The notes below the pieces were generated by a model. It was not told the origin of the DNA and did not search any database. It saw only the letters and a list, made by a program, of their open reading frames with translations. DNA of 64,000 nucleotides, taken from positions 10,491,540 through 10,555,539 of the forward strand of contig OY365810.1 in assembly GCA_959347315.1 (NCBI GenBank), given 5' to 3'. Positions 47,340 to 59,437 of the stretch are shown piece after piece; the stretch's first letter is position 1, and each line of letters opens with the position of its first letter. The translations under genes were made by a program, and so were the position numbers. Source of the DNA: Bimastos eiseni (lineage: Eukaryota > Annelida > Clitellata > Crassiclitellata > Lumbricidae).

Positions 47340-47460
47340 GTATGCGGACGTTTCATCCTCTGACGATTCGTCACGAACAGTTCATCCCCGGACGTTTCAT
47401 CAAGTGGATTGTTCATCATAGGACGCTTCATCCCCGGACTATTCATCACCAAAACTTAAT
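47340..47460. repeat. Degenerate tandem GTTCATCCCCGGAC repeat
   Basis: About six degenerate units of roughly 20 bp around TTCATC(CCC)GGAC, such as CGTTTCATCCTCTGACGATT and AGTTCATCCCCGGACG, run from 47348 to 47455. Confidence 0.6.
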
Positions 47461-47509
47461 ACTTTATTGCTTCACTACTTCGTAGCAATTCTCTCAGACT
47501 TCTCCCGTG

Positions 47510-47758
47510 GAAGCGGGATTGATGAAAATAATCATCCTTAAATAGAAGCTGGATTAATGAGTAAAAGTTGCTTAGGCCTACATTGAAGCATGATTGATGA
47601 GAAAAATCTACTTAAATGTAAGCTGGATCAATGAGAAGAACCATACTTAAATAGAAGCTGGATTGATGAAAAAAATTTGTTTAAATGGAAGCAGGATTGA
47701 TGAGAAGAATCATACTTAAATAGAAGCTGGATTGATGAGAAAAATCTGCTTAAGTGGA
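47510..47758. repeat. Minisatellite of AGAAGCTGGATTGATGA units
   Basis: About seven tandem units near 37 bp (AAATAGAAGCTGGATTGATG then AGAAGAATCATACTT). The unit is the reverse complement of the CCAACTTCTATT family inside the 10657 and 46640 elements. Confidence 0.75.
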
Positions 47759-47770
47759 ATTATCACCCCG

Positions 47771-47957
47771 TTGACTTCACGACACGAGGTAGTTAACCAC
47801 ATACATGTACGTGTCAAATATAGCCTTCCGACACCAATACTGTGCAAAAATGGTTCCTTCTCACAGCGGTGTGAGAAAAACTGCATTAGACCCCTAACTA
47901 GTCGCAGCACCAACGGACGAAATGGGTCAAAACAGACACATCGACATGCTCAAATTG
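47771..47957. other. Unannotated
   Basis: No feature recognised between the minisatellite and the MITE target site. Confidence 0.4.
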
Positions 47958-47965
47958 GTTCCTAT

Positions 47966-48258
47966 CAGAGGTGTAACAAGGATTTGAAAAGAGGAGGGCA
48001 TAATTTAAAGAATATTGAAAGAATATCAAAAGAAATTTTTTTTGCCCCCCACTTTTTGAATATTGCTCCTCCCCAGAAATTTGAAAAATTGGGGGACACA
48101 AATTATTTTAACAATGGTAATCTTAAAAAGCTATTGGATAAACATAAAAAAGAACCGATTTGGAGGGCACTGAGTACTAAAACTTGGGGGGGGCTTTGCC
48201 CCCAGTTTTGAAAGTGGGCGGCCGGTACCCCATCTGCCCCCTGCTTGTTACACGCCTG
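47966..48258. mobile_element. 293-bp hAT-type MITE
   Basis: The left end CAGAGGTGTAACAAGGATT and the right end GCTTGTTACACGCCTG are inverted repeats. The exact 8-bp duplication GTTCCTAT flanks it (47958-47965, 48259-48266). The interior has runs of G/C such as GGGGGGGCTTTGCCCCC that can pair. No coding capacity. Confidence 0.85.
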
Positions 48259-48679
48259 GTTCCTATTTACCAATGGTTTGAGCAGCGACAGAAACCCATC
48301 AAGATTTTCGCCCACTTTCAGATTTGGCGAGACCGGACATCAAGCTGGTTCCTCTGTCAGGTTCCCAGTCCATCTATGGCCCTCTGTTTGAAAAGTTCAG
48401 ACCGGCCAACGAGGGTGAGGCAGCTTGCTTGGGTCCCGAATATATTTGCGTGGACAAATTAAAGAAATCACTAGCTGCAGTAGCATGCTGGATGTAGTCT
48501 TAGAGATTTAGTTTTCACCAACCTTTATTTTCGCAGTGCTAAACAAATTATAGAGGGTCGCTTACTGGCGTTGAGATTCACTGTGGTAAAATCTTATTCT
48601 AGCGTCGTAAATTGCCAATGTTAATAAACAGCTGTTAGTGCTCAAATAATGAATATGTATATTGCTCAAATAACCCTAA

Positions 48680-49260
48680 TGCAAGCCAAAGAGTTTATGT
48701 ATAAATTTCTCAGCAATCTACTACCCTAGACCTTCGCGACTCACTTACATCGGTTCTTCAAGTCAATTCCTATAATCTCCGGTATGCCAATAACTTAGGC
48801 CTAAGACCCTATTACTCTCGCACTAACAGTTTTCGATCATGTCTCCTGTGCAAAAGCCTGGAATAATTTACTGAACGACTTACGCTGTTTACGAAATATC
48901 AGGGTTTGAAACGTATACTTTATAAATACTTGTTATTGCACTAACTGGCACTGGCAATATCATTTACTAAGTCCAACTACCTACATTGTGCCCTTCGTTA
49001 GTAATTCTCTAATGACCTAGTTAAGCTTTATAATTACAATTAGGCTACACAGGCACTATCATATTTGTTTGGACTTCGTAATTTCTATAGACTGAAAGGG
49101 TCTCCCCGATACTGAACTGTGGTCCTTTAGGGATGGTTTCCTTCCCTACTATTAACCGTCAATCTCCGTTGAATTTGTATCTTCTGTCATTCTGTTTTGT
49201 TTGATTCTGTTTGATTGCCAGTTGCCACTAAAGACATTTGGTTATGGTTATGGTTAAGAC
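48680..49260 (+). mobile_element. LINE 3' fragment and 3' UTR
   Basis: The plus strand reads QVNSYNLRYANNLGLRPYY and SRTNSFRSC, a typical LINE C-terminal pattern. Its 3' UTR (GGGTCTCCCCGATACTG, TCTTCTGTCATTCTGTTTTG, CCACTAAAGACATTTGG) then ends in a GGTTATGGTTATGGTTA tail at 49236-49257. Truncated and dead. Confidence 0.65.
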
Positions 49261-49379
49261 GAATTGACAAAGAGATGTCCTCCTTGTGCAATATTGAAAA
49301 GATGCAATGAAGAAAAGAAACTTGCGTAAATAAAAGCTGTATAGAAATGAGAATTCTACTTAACGTGGAACCGTTTTTA

Positions 49380-49790
49380 TCATTCCTCTTCTTTTTCGGT
49401 GGAAATCCTTTCATCATTTTCGCATCCTATTTCGCAGAAATCTCATCATCAATCCAAGTTCTTGTTATACAGAATTCTTTTCATCAATCTAGCTCCCAGT
49501 TAATTATAAAATCTTTTCATCAATCAAGGCTGTCAGTTAAACAAATCTTTTCGTCAATCGAGCTCACAGTTAAACATAATTATTTTCATAAATCCAGCTC
49601 CCAGTTAAACATAATTATTTTCATCAGTCCAGCTCCGAAGATGCTATACTTTGACATCTATTTTTAAAAAAAGCTGGATTAATTGATGAAAAGAATGTGT
49701 AAAACTGGGAGTTGGATTGGTATGAAAAGAATCATGTCTAAATGGAAGCTGGATGACTGAAAAAAATCGTGTTCTAGCCGAACATAATTC
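49380..49790. repeat. Minisatellite of the AGCTGGATT family, inverted arrangement
   Basis: From about 49440 to 49640 units read CAATCTAGCTCCCAGTTAA-TTTTCATC (reverse orientation). From 49670 to 49770 they read AAGCTGGATTAATTGATGAA (forward). The two halves form a loose inverted repeat. Same family as 47510-47758. Confidence 0.65.
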
Positions 49791-49799
49791 TTTTCGTCC

Positions 49800-51513
49800 T
49801 AGCTTCCATTAAAACCGCAATCTTATCACATATCGACCGGACACCATGTAATCTTCGGACTATTGAACCTTCGGACTATTGAACCTTTGGACTATAGACA
49901 CAGAACAGTTTCGAACAGCGGCAATAATTTACGACACTAAAATAAGATTTTACCTTAGCGGCTATAGAAATAATAGCAATTGGACGTTAATTTAACTGAG
50001 AGTTAGCGAACTCCATACATGGGCCAAGCGTGTGCGCCATGTCGGAATAACTGAACTACATAGGCTACATGTACATTGTCATCTACACAGTGGAGATTGC
50101 GTAGGGTTACTTGAGGATACATGGACCTTGGGGTTGTATGGACCATTACCGACATTATATGACGTTTGTCTCAATGAATGCTCTAGTTTATAACACTATT
50201 ATATGCTGTGGGCGTGCCAGATGTTTTATGGTTGTTGTTTGGCCGTTACACGATAGAGCGTCTTAAGTTCGTCAAGTTTTATTTGTTGCTGCCATCTGCC
50301 ATCCAGAATTACGACTAATTGGAAGAGGCGGGTAAATATAACCAATGTACCATTTTTCGTTGAAATGTCGCGCTTGCGGGGTTATATGTTTTCATGTAGC
50401 TTCAGCGCTAATATACTGCTCAGCTGTTGTTGCAATCATATCCATAGTTAGGGGGTTGTACGAACCCACTGAGAAGGAGCTACATGGACCATGGTCCGTG
50501 CAATCCCATAGAGCATATCTGTACTGAATATTAACGTTTTTGGATACACTAGTGATTGAATCTACTTCTACTAGGCCTAATTTGATCTGCTGCATTAAAT
50601 AATAATATTTGTTATTTCTATTATCTGCAGACATGGTAAGAACATTCAAGTCAAAGAATATACGAGGCCGAGTTAGTGGTCAGCATGAAGGAGGCTATTT
50701 TAGCAGTCTTGGAAGGCGGCTGTCACGAGTGGGTCTTAAATCTAACGACCAACACTCGAACACCTTTTCCGCGTACTTCTTGTACCTCGACGACTAGCCG
50801 GACGTGCGTCTTTATACTATTCAGAAGATAGGCCGAAGAAGAGATACCGAAAAAGATAAAACGCGGCAATATAAAAACTGTTTTCGGGAATTGCTACTGT
50901 ATGCATTATAAGTTTCCAATTGAAATTACAAAATGAACATTAATCCCGAAAAGTGATACATTAGTATTTTGCAGCCTTTTAAGATCACTTGGCTTTTACT
51001 GTCTCGTACTGTCTCGTACTGTCTTGAACCTAGTGTCTCGGTCTCGGTCTTGGTACCTCATTGTCCCGGTCTTGGCACCTTACTGTCCCGGTCTCGTCTT
51101 GGTCTTGAAGTTTCCAGTCTTGCATACAACACTGCCAGAGACTCTGAACATCCATGCCATCTGTCAGCTGTCGATGGAAATTCGTTGTATGAATCTGCGG
51201 GCTTTTTGTTGGTCCTCCACTGGTGACACTTCTCAGCCTGTTGTGCACTGTTTTGCTAACTAATGTATTATTTTCGTTCGTAATCGCATTTAGCATCATA
51301 TAGGCTCTCTTATGGCATTGCTATATAAATGTCCAATTTCAATTACATGTAACAATCTACATGTACATTCTTCTTATAGTCAATTTGTGAATTTAAAGTA
51401 TTTGTCACAACACACGATCGACACTTCGGATATGCGACTTGCACTACTTATCGGTTCTGCAGCACAAATAATGCAGCGATGACATGAAACATATTTTTGA
51501 ATTAATTTAGGAC
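49800..51513. other. Unannotated part of the putative GVIN intron
   Basis: No domain in the short frames. A reiterated CTCGGTCTTGGTACC / CCCGGTCTTGGCACC stretch lies at 51038-51110. GGCTCTCTTATGGCATTGC, TATATAAATG at 51303-51332 may be a LINE 3' terminus. Confidence 0.4.
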
Positions 51514-51543
51514 ACTAGTCTATTAAGAATAAAATGAGCATAC

Positions 51544-52774
51544 CGTCAAAGCTGTTATCTTGTTCTTTGTCGTCAGACGGATGTAATTCAGCGCATTTGG
51601 CCATTTTCTTTGACCTTAGAATTTCTTCTCTCATTTGGTGGTCTAGAAGTACACACTGGTGGCTTTTGCTTAACTTCTGTCTCTTATGCTGCTTGCTGCA
51701 ATCATCGCATTGGATTTCTGTGCAATCCATGCAATGCAATGTAGCTTTCGTCATTGCTGCTCCGCTGTCACTATTTCTTGCGCAAACGTCACAGAATATA
51801 TTCTCTTTTGTTGACCTCATAATTTCCATAATTTTGACTAATTTATCTCTCAGCTGATGATCCAGTGCGACTATCTGATGGTCTTTGCATACTCTCTGAC
51901 GCTTGTGTTCTCGGCTGCAACCGTCGCATTGGTTTTCATTGCAATTAATACAATGCAGTGTCGCTACTGCTATTGAAGAGGTTCCATTTTCATTGTTATC
52001 CATGCAAACGTCACACAATATTGGTGTATCCTCATTTGTTTTGGTCTCTTCCTTTTTCAACAGTTTCTTCTTTAAGTGATCCTCCAGTGAAACAACTGTG
52101 TGACTTTTGCACAGTTCCTGTCTCATATGTTCTGTGCTGCATTTTTTGCACTGATTCTCACTGCAATCCAAACAATAAAAAATAGCTATCGATTCCTTTT
52201 GATTCCCATCTGATTTGTTTTGTACGCATACATAACACAAACGCTCAAGATCTTCTGGTTTCTGTGTTTCTGTGGTTTCTGTTGACTGTTCTTTCATCTG
52301 ATCATCCAATGTCACAGTTGTGTGTATCACTTCGCTGTTGTCAGTATCCTTTGCACGGCTGCATTGCTCACAGTTGTTACAATTGCCGCATTTCAGCGCA
52401 TCTGTTGGCAACATCACTCCTGCACTTTCGATATTTCCTGAAGGTGCTTCTGGTAGTTCCGATTTTTCCATGGTCATCTGATTTTCTGCGACAGTATCAG
52501 AATTCTCTAAAGATTTTGTTTCTTTTGAAATGTATATAATATCCTGAATCACTGTACTCTTGGGCAATTCCTTCAATCCTCCCTTAGAAATGTCAAATGG
52601 TTTTCTACACAGGGCGCATTCTGCCTTAGTTTTTGAATGGGTCTTTTCCAAGCATTTCAGGCAAAATACGTGAGTACATGGCAACGCTCTTGGATCATCA
52701 AATGTATCAATGCAAATGGAGCATTGCGTCATATTACGTACTGCTTCCAATGTAGTATCTTCTTCACAAGCCAT
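51544..52774 (-). CDS. RING finger and tandem B-box exon (TRIM-type E3 ligase)
   Basis: The first coding exon starts at ATG 52774 in a good context (AACATGG) and is open for 410 codons, ending at a GTATGC donor (last exon base 51544) in phase 1. The RING C3HC4 is clear: Cys18, Cys21, Cys33, His35, Cys38, Cys41, Cys53, Cys56. Then come an acidic linker, a Cys-rich KCGNCNNCEQC, and three tandem B-box-like fingers of the form C-x2-C...C-x2-C-x4-C-x2-C-x3-H, each ending in a KSH or KDH motif (CYVC..., CDVCMDN..., CDVCARN...). In the third, the Cys before the final His region is Ser. RING/B-box proteins are ubiquitin ligases. The frame stops nine codons past the donor. The next exon could be the GVIN exon at 42740, whose phase matches. 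Confidence 0.88.
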
Positions 52775-52779
52775 GTTAT

Positions 52780-53688
52780 TTCACTACCTGAATTGCCTGG
52801 TGGTGGCAATCCTACATCTAAAGAACACCAAACATCAAGTACTCAGTGCCCAAATAAACGATAAGGTCGCATTGTCTTCTATCTGTGAAATTTATAGGTG
52901 ATACCATACAAATGTTATTGAAAGGAATTACGAATAGAATGACTTTGAATTTGATTTTAAACTCTGTATATTGTTTAAATCTTTTTTAAAAATTAGATAA
53001 GTAAAGCATGCAATGCATTGGAAACCCTACAACTTATGTAGGTCCTGCCGCTGTAATACTGAATTATCAAGTATCAATATTCAACTAGCTTACTGTAGTA
53101 AACTAATTCCACATTGCCTTACATCGTTACCAGCAAAAAAATAGACTAGCAATAACCTTGTCAAGATCATGGCCACATAAAATCCATATGGTACCTATAA
53201 TTCCACTTGAGATCCAGACGACGCCTTTATGGTGTCAACCAAGAGCGTAACTTTGATGATAAACAAATGTCTTAGTCGCTAGTCTACCCTTAACTTTTAA
53301 AGATTTAACAGTACGCGATCTTAGGTCTAAATGATTGAATCTAAAGTCGTTAAGATGCGATGTATTGCACATAAAAGAACTGACAACCGATGAGCTATCT
53401 TAGTTTCTTCTTTACAATTTTTTTACAACAAACATAAAGGCCTTCATAAATGTAATAACGTGTCTATGATGTATAAATAGCTTAAGCATGTGAAAATATT
53501 TTAGCACAAATACATAATCGAAAATTATTTAGACCATGTTTTACAGAAATTACTTGTAACTATGTTTTGTGAGTTCTTTTTTATTTAGTACATGTAGTCC
53601 AGTGGTCTTGCCTCAGAAAGGCTCATTCCAAAAACTTTACACAACAATGCAACGTTGACTTTCACTAAACATTGACCTCTGCAGAGGG
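52780..53688. other. Upstream region of the RING gene, unannotated
   Basis: Probably contains the 5' UTR and promoter of the minus-strand RING gene. No TATA box or repeat is called. It ends at the left edge of segmental copy B. Confidence 0.4.
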
Positions 53689-54082
53689 TCCTTTGGTCGA
53701 CTTACAGTATTGAAAGAAACAGAAGTATTCTAAAGGACTATGATTGTGCTTCACTCCCTAAATTGGTCTTATACTCTCAGCCATAAAACATAAGTGAGGA
53801 AGTAATTATTGAACTTTATAGGTCATTGGACACTCGATGATCGATTCTTCAATAAATTACCAAGTGCTGGGGGTCAACAGCTGATCCCTTATTATTTTTA
53901 GCCTGCTTATTTGAGGGGTTAAGAAAGGAGCTAGGGTGTCCAACCCCCAAACTCCTTGGCAACTAAAACACTCCTTCTCTTTCCTTTCCTTCTCTTCTCC
54001 TTTCCCATGTTGAAGCATGTTGGATGGTTTATAATCAGTTGCACAATTCTAATATCACAATAGAGTTAAGCACAGGTGCGTC

Positions 54083-54300
54083 ACAGTGGGCGATCGGTTA
54101 GAGCGGTCAGCCCGTAACGTTCAGTGTGTGCTGAGCGAGCGGGTTCGAATCTCGTCCGCGGAGTCACTGTCTAGGGACCTTGAGCAAGTCCTTCGCGCAA
54201 CATTGCTCTGCGCCGTCGAGTCGTGTGAATGCACTTCTGACCAAAAAATGTTGGAAGAAGGACGGTATCAAATTTCGGTATTAAAAAAGAAAAAAAAGCA
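54083..54300 (+). mobile_element. tRNA-derived SINE (copy B)
   Basis: Counterpart of 16463-16678. Its B-box reads GGGTTCGAATCTC, closer to a tRNA consensus than the copy A version. Confidence 0.8.
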
Positions 54301-55297
54301 AGTCATTCGCCGGCATCTGGCATTCCACGAAACGTCATAACTCCTCAACGGGACGGAGTCAAAAGTGGCGAGATGACTGTCACCACCCCTTTCACCCTCA
54401 CTTTTGAAGTGGTGACCGGTCACTGCCACAATGCAAATTATGTCTGTGATGTATTAACTGCGCGAGAAATCACTGTTTAATACTCTCTGTCTTACCTGCG
54501 TGGCCAGAGTTACAGACAAACAAAATAACGCGTTGACTGTAGTGGATAAGGAATCATTCAGCAGAGTAAGTCTACACTGTGGCTTATATAGTATTTAGCA
54601 GATGCAAATGCGCAGTCTATCAAGGCGGTGGGTATGCACGGCACTGATGCAAGATAGAAAACCATAACCATGGATTACCATTGCCTCCATGTAAGATTGA
54701 GGGTTTCAGCAAGATAGCGATGTAAAATTCTAGGAATTTCAGCACATCACATTCACAGTACAAACGCATGGAATTCTCTTTAAAGTGAAAACGAAAATGG
54801 AACTATTGTATTGGATTTATAACGCTGCACAGTCAGGCCACTCACTGACGAGCTAATAGCAACTAATAATTAGTTGGACCCTTATGTGGAAAGGGACCAG
54901 ATTGTCGATATGGAGTTACTGGCGCTTCTAAAATATTCAGAATGTGAAAGAAACAAAAAGTCCATCCCCTTTTCGTGTCAACGTCCACTTATTTTCTTTT
55001 ATGTAATTTAATAGAATACACACAAGGGATATACCGGTGAAACTAATCATGACAAGACTTTGCTGCTGTGAAACCGTGACCCCATTGAAAACTTATACGT
55101 TGTATTCGATTATATTTTAGGGCCTAATACAGCTTAAGGACAAACTCATTTATCGTAATTACCAAATTAATACAGGCGTTGATCAGGCAAATGACATTGA
55201 TCAAAAAGGAACCACTCATAAGGTAACTAAAAGTATCTTTTAGTCGTTGTTTATTTTTGCTAATTTTTTAATATGTTATTTGCGTCAGCAGTTAGAC

Positions 55298-55505
55298 CAG
55301 AGTTGTCTACAGGCCCAATTTTCATGACCCGACCCATTCAAAATGGACTCGACCCGACTCGCCACGGCCTATGAAACTAAATATCTGACCCGACCTGCCC
55401 ATCAAGTACATGACCCGACCCAATCTGACCCGATCCGCTTTTGTACCAATTTCACTAATATTATTTTCCGTCAACTGCTAATGTTGTAAAATGCTACACA
55501 GTCAG
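55298..55505 (+). mobile_element. End of the GACCCGACC-rich hAT-like element (copy B)
   Basis: Counterpart of 17692-17900, starting CAGAGTTGTCTACAGG with the same GACCCGACC motifs. Confidence 0.55.
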
Positions 55506-55510
55506 ACCTT

Positions 55511-55750
55511 TATATTTATTGATTTATTTATTTATTATTGAAATTTGATACCACCCTTCTTCCAAAATGTCTTTCTCAGAAGTGCACACACCGCCTCGAC
55601 GGCGCAATTGCAGTTGTACTGCAGAGCAATTGTGCGCGAAGGACTTGCTCAAGGTCCCTACACAGTGACTACCCGGACGAGGGTCGAACCCGCGCGCTCA
55701 GCACACACTGAAGGCTACGGACTGACCGCTATAACCGATCGGCTACCGTG
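55511..55750 (-). mobile_element. tRNA-derived SINE, minus strand (copy B)
   Basis: Counterpart of 17908-18137, with a slightly longer ATTTATTGATTTATTTATTT tail region. Confidence 0.75.
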
Positions 55751-56349
55751 ATAATATTGATATTTTAAACCCGTAATTATATAACCTATCAGTGAAGACG
55801 ACCTTCGTTTGCTCCATTTATTTGAGCCTAAGCTCACAAAATCAAATTGTTCAATTGACTTTCGTTCAGTTTGTGCTTGACGACTTCTCAGTTATGTTAT
55901 CAATTCACATCCCAGAGAGATTTAATTGCATTCATATTAAGTCATTGGTCGACCTTGATTTCGTCACTGAATTCTTTAGCACACTTACCATACGTACTAC
56001 ATTATATTCTCGATACAGAGTGTGATTCAGAACTCAGACTAATGAACGCTCAACTCATCCAGATGACTCTAGTATGGGTATGCACCATTCCAGCATAATT
56101 ATGTTAATCGACAGTAGATGTTTTCAAGTGAATCCTGTTACATACAAAGTTTGCTACCCAGGCGTTTTCAGAAAATAATATACGTTCGTCTATTTTCGAG
56201 AAATTCTGAGTAAATGCTTTATAACCACGCTAGAAAGTCCCAAAATGCAAACTCTATTATTATGTTCGTGATGAATGGGATTCTAATTTGTCCGTGGTTA
56301 TTCAACAGACCAACTGCTTGATAACCACATTCGGCATGCTTTTGTAACC

Positions 56350-57735
56350 ACTTATAATGACGCTGTGCAACGAAGAGAAGAGCGAGGATGATGAAGAGGA
56401 GGCAGATGATGAGGGAGAAATAGACGAGCAGGAGGAAGAAGACAAGTGGGATGAAGAGGAAGAGCTCTCCTCCTCCTCTTCCTCCTCCGTTTCTTTCTCA
56501 TAATATGCTTCATCTTCATCAACCTCATCATCTGCCTCTTCATCACCATCCTCATCGTCTGCCTCCTGCCTCCTGCTCGTCTATTTCTCCATCATCATCT
56601 GCTTCCTCTTCATCATCATTATCATTTTTCACCATTTTTCATGATCATCATCCTCATCATCCTCATCGTCTGCCTCCTTTTCATCATTCTCGCCCTCCTC
56701 TTCCTCCTCCATTTCTTTCTCCTCTTAATATGCTTCATCTTCATCGTCCTCATCATCTGCCTCTTCTTCATCATCCTCATCGTCTACTTCTTCTTCATCA
56801 TCCTCATCATCATCTGCCTCTTCTTCATCATCATCACCATCTGCCTCTTCCTCATCATCCTCATCATCTGCCTCTTCTTCATCATCATCATCATCATCTG
56901 CCTCTTCTTCATCATTCTCATCATCTGCCTCTTCTTCATCATCATCATCATCATCTGCCTCTTCTTCATCATCATCATCATCATCTGCCTCTTCCTCATC
57001 ATCATCATCATCTGCCTCTTCTTCATCATCATCACCATCTGCCTCTTCCTCATCATCATCATCATCTGCCTCTTCTTCATCATCCTCATCATCTGCCTCT
57101 TCTTCATCATCATCACCATCTGCCTCTTCCTCATCATCATCATCATCTGCCTCTTCTTCATCATCATCACCATCTGCCTCTTCCTCATCATCATCATCAT
57201 CTGCCTCTTCTTCATCATCATCACCATCTGCCTCTTCCTCATCATCATCATCATCTGCCTCTTCCTCATCATCCTCATCATCTGCCTCTTCTTCATCATC
57301 ATCATCATCATCTGCCTCTTCTTCATCATCATCATCATCATCTGCCTCTTCTTCATCATCATCATCATCATCTGCCTCTTCTTCATCATCATCTTCATCT
57401 GTCTCTTCTTCATCATCATCATCATCTGCCTCTTCTTCATCATCATCACCATCTGCCTCTTCTTCATCATCATCATCATCTGCCTCTTCATCATCATCCT
57501 CATCGTCTGCCTCTTCCTCATCATCCTCATCGTCTACTTCTTCTTCATCATCATCATCATCATCTGCCTCTTCTTCATCATCATCATCATCATCTGCCTC
57601 TTCTTCATCATCATCCTCATCATCTGCCTCTTCTTCATCATCATCCTCATCATCTGCCTCTTCTTCATCATCCTCATCATCTGCCTTCTTTTCATCATCC
57701 TCGCTCTCCTCTTCTTCCTCCATTTCCTCCTCATC
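56350..57735. repeat. Acidic-codon minisatellite, copy B
   Basis: Same class as 18780-20470 but mostly expanded from a shorter 27-30-bp unit (CATCTGCCTCTTCTTCATCA). The stop-containing TTAATATGC landmark is rare here, so a minus-strand frame of 332 Glu/Asp-rich codons (56725-57723) is uninterrupted. The overlapping plus frames give His/Pro/Leu and Ile/Cys/Leu/Phe repeats. I treat it as repeat expansion. Confidence 0.7.
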
Positions 57736-58069
57736 ATAAGTCTTAACGATATGTAGCTAGTAGATGGAGAGGTAAGATAGTAAATTCGAAAGAGAATTGG
57801 TTATACGAGTTATCCAAAGCTATCCAAGACAAACACATTTTGTGTGGCTGAGTATGAGACAATCTGTGAGAGCGCTACGGTTTTTTTTGCACAAGAGCGA
57901 AGTCTACACCAGCACCGTTAATATTTTAGTTTTCTCCGTCAACATAGCAATTAGACGATTCTTGTGAGCCACACCCTCTCCCACCTTTGCTCCTCTAAGC
58001 CAGTGATCCTAACATTAAGCTCTCTCTTACAGATTTAATATGCAATTAATAAATGTGCGTCTGTACGTG

Positions 58070-58645
58070 GTCTTAACCATAAAATTAAGAAAGACCATCG
58101 ACAGGTATAGTAAGGTCCCATTATCAATGAAATTGTTCTTTTCTGAAGGAAATTTAGCCTTACTAGCCTTGATGAGTAGTTGCTGGCCCGTACTACATTA
58201 CAGTACGTAGGATATAGATGGGTCATTGTATGAAATAGATTTGCAGGTTGAAGGTAGGCTACCCTGAAGATGATGATACCTATATTTTTTGCAATTTCAG
58301 ACGATATGTTGGCGATGTGATCCTTCCATGAAAGAAACTGATGTACCTGAATGTCAAGTAATTTAGTAGAAGGGACACAAGGAGTTAAAGTATTATTAAT
58401 GAGTAAAAGATGGGAGTTGCCTACCATGTGATATAAATAAACTATAGCTGGTTTTTGCTATATTCAAAGATAATTTATTGACTAAGAATTTATTGACATG
58501 TTTGAGTTCCTGATTCATTAGATTACATAATGCATCATAAGATTTATGTGAGGCAAATATGTTCGCAAATAGAAAAAAGTGCAGTGATGGGGCTGCACGT
58601 GGTAGGTCATTTATGAAAGTAAAAACAGAAGTGGGCCCAAAATAG
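58070..58645 (-). mobile_element. LINE fragment (copy B)
   Basis: Counterpart of 20830-21795 with the internal 415-bp deletion. Minus-strand LDIQVHQFLSWKDHI, IAKNIGI and LVRLNFLQKRTI are kept, but the region coding the FADD box has an additional small deletion near 58564. Confidence 0.8.
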
Positions 58646-59437
58646 GTATCGCATCAATTGATCCCCCATCAGTTGATCCTTCGTCAATTGAGCTCCACGA
58701 CAATTGATCCCAATGTCAATTGACCTTCATATTCATCCTAAATGAATTCCTAGACTGCGCGTTACACACAGACTTGTAGTTGAGACCGTTAGTAAACAAA
58801 AGATTGATGTTACAGATATGGAAAATAACAGAGCAATGCACAGGGTTCATGTCACTCGTCCAGGACGGACTATATATATTTCTACACGGAGTTGTCGGTA
58901 TGGAACATCAGTCAACGAAATGATATCACTTGCTTGAGGCGCGTGTCAACCACGCTGTAAACGCTTACGGCCGGTCAGAGGTTCTGTTATATCTCAGAAC
59001 AATGGCCCATTTATGCCATGCATAGACACTTATGCCTAGAACTGTATGATCATAAATTAATCATATTCTGACTCTCAATTGCACTTTTATAATTTCATAT
59101 CATTTTAAAATTTCGTGCTCTGTTACTTCGATCTTTCAATAAAGTGTTGTATCAATCAGGCTGGATTCAATAGGCACACAAACCCATATCACATGGGATC
59201 AAATGCCCACAAACCCATAAATAGCATTAATAGCTAATTAGTGTCAATGATTAAGGAGACTAAATTTGCCCAGTTAAAATAGCAAATAGATGTTCTTTGA
59301 GTTATATCTTAAACACAGTAAAATTGTGGGAATGTCTTATTTCAATATCATAGGCGTCTTATTTCATTCATATATATATATACACACATCTATATCCAAA
59401 TATATGCATAGTACATATATATATATGTATATTGTGT

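Noticed and set aside
47732..48211. 159-codon plus-strand ORF
   Set aside because: It crosses a minisatellite and the 47966-48258 MITE, so the frame is chance read-through.
50392..50649. Minus-strand ORF as an intervening exon between the RING and GVIN exons
   Set aside because: No domain is seen and no consensus acceptor/donor pair in the right phase was found.
56641..57756. 371-codon plus-strand Ile/Cys/Leu/Phe frame looking like membrane segments
   Set aside because: Hydrophobicity comes from reading the CATCATCAT/CTTCTT repeat out of phase. It is not a real membrane protein.
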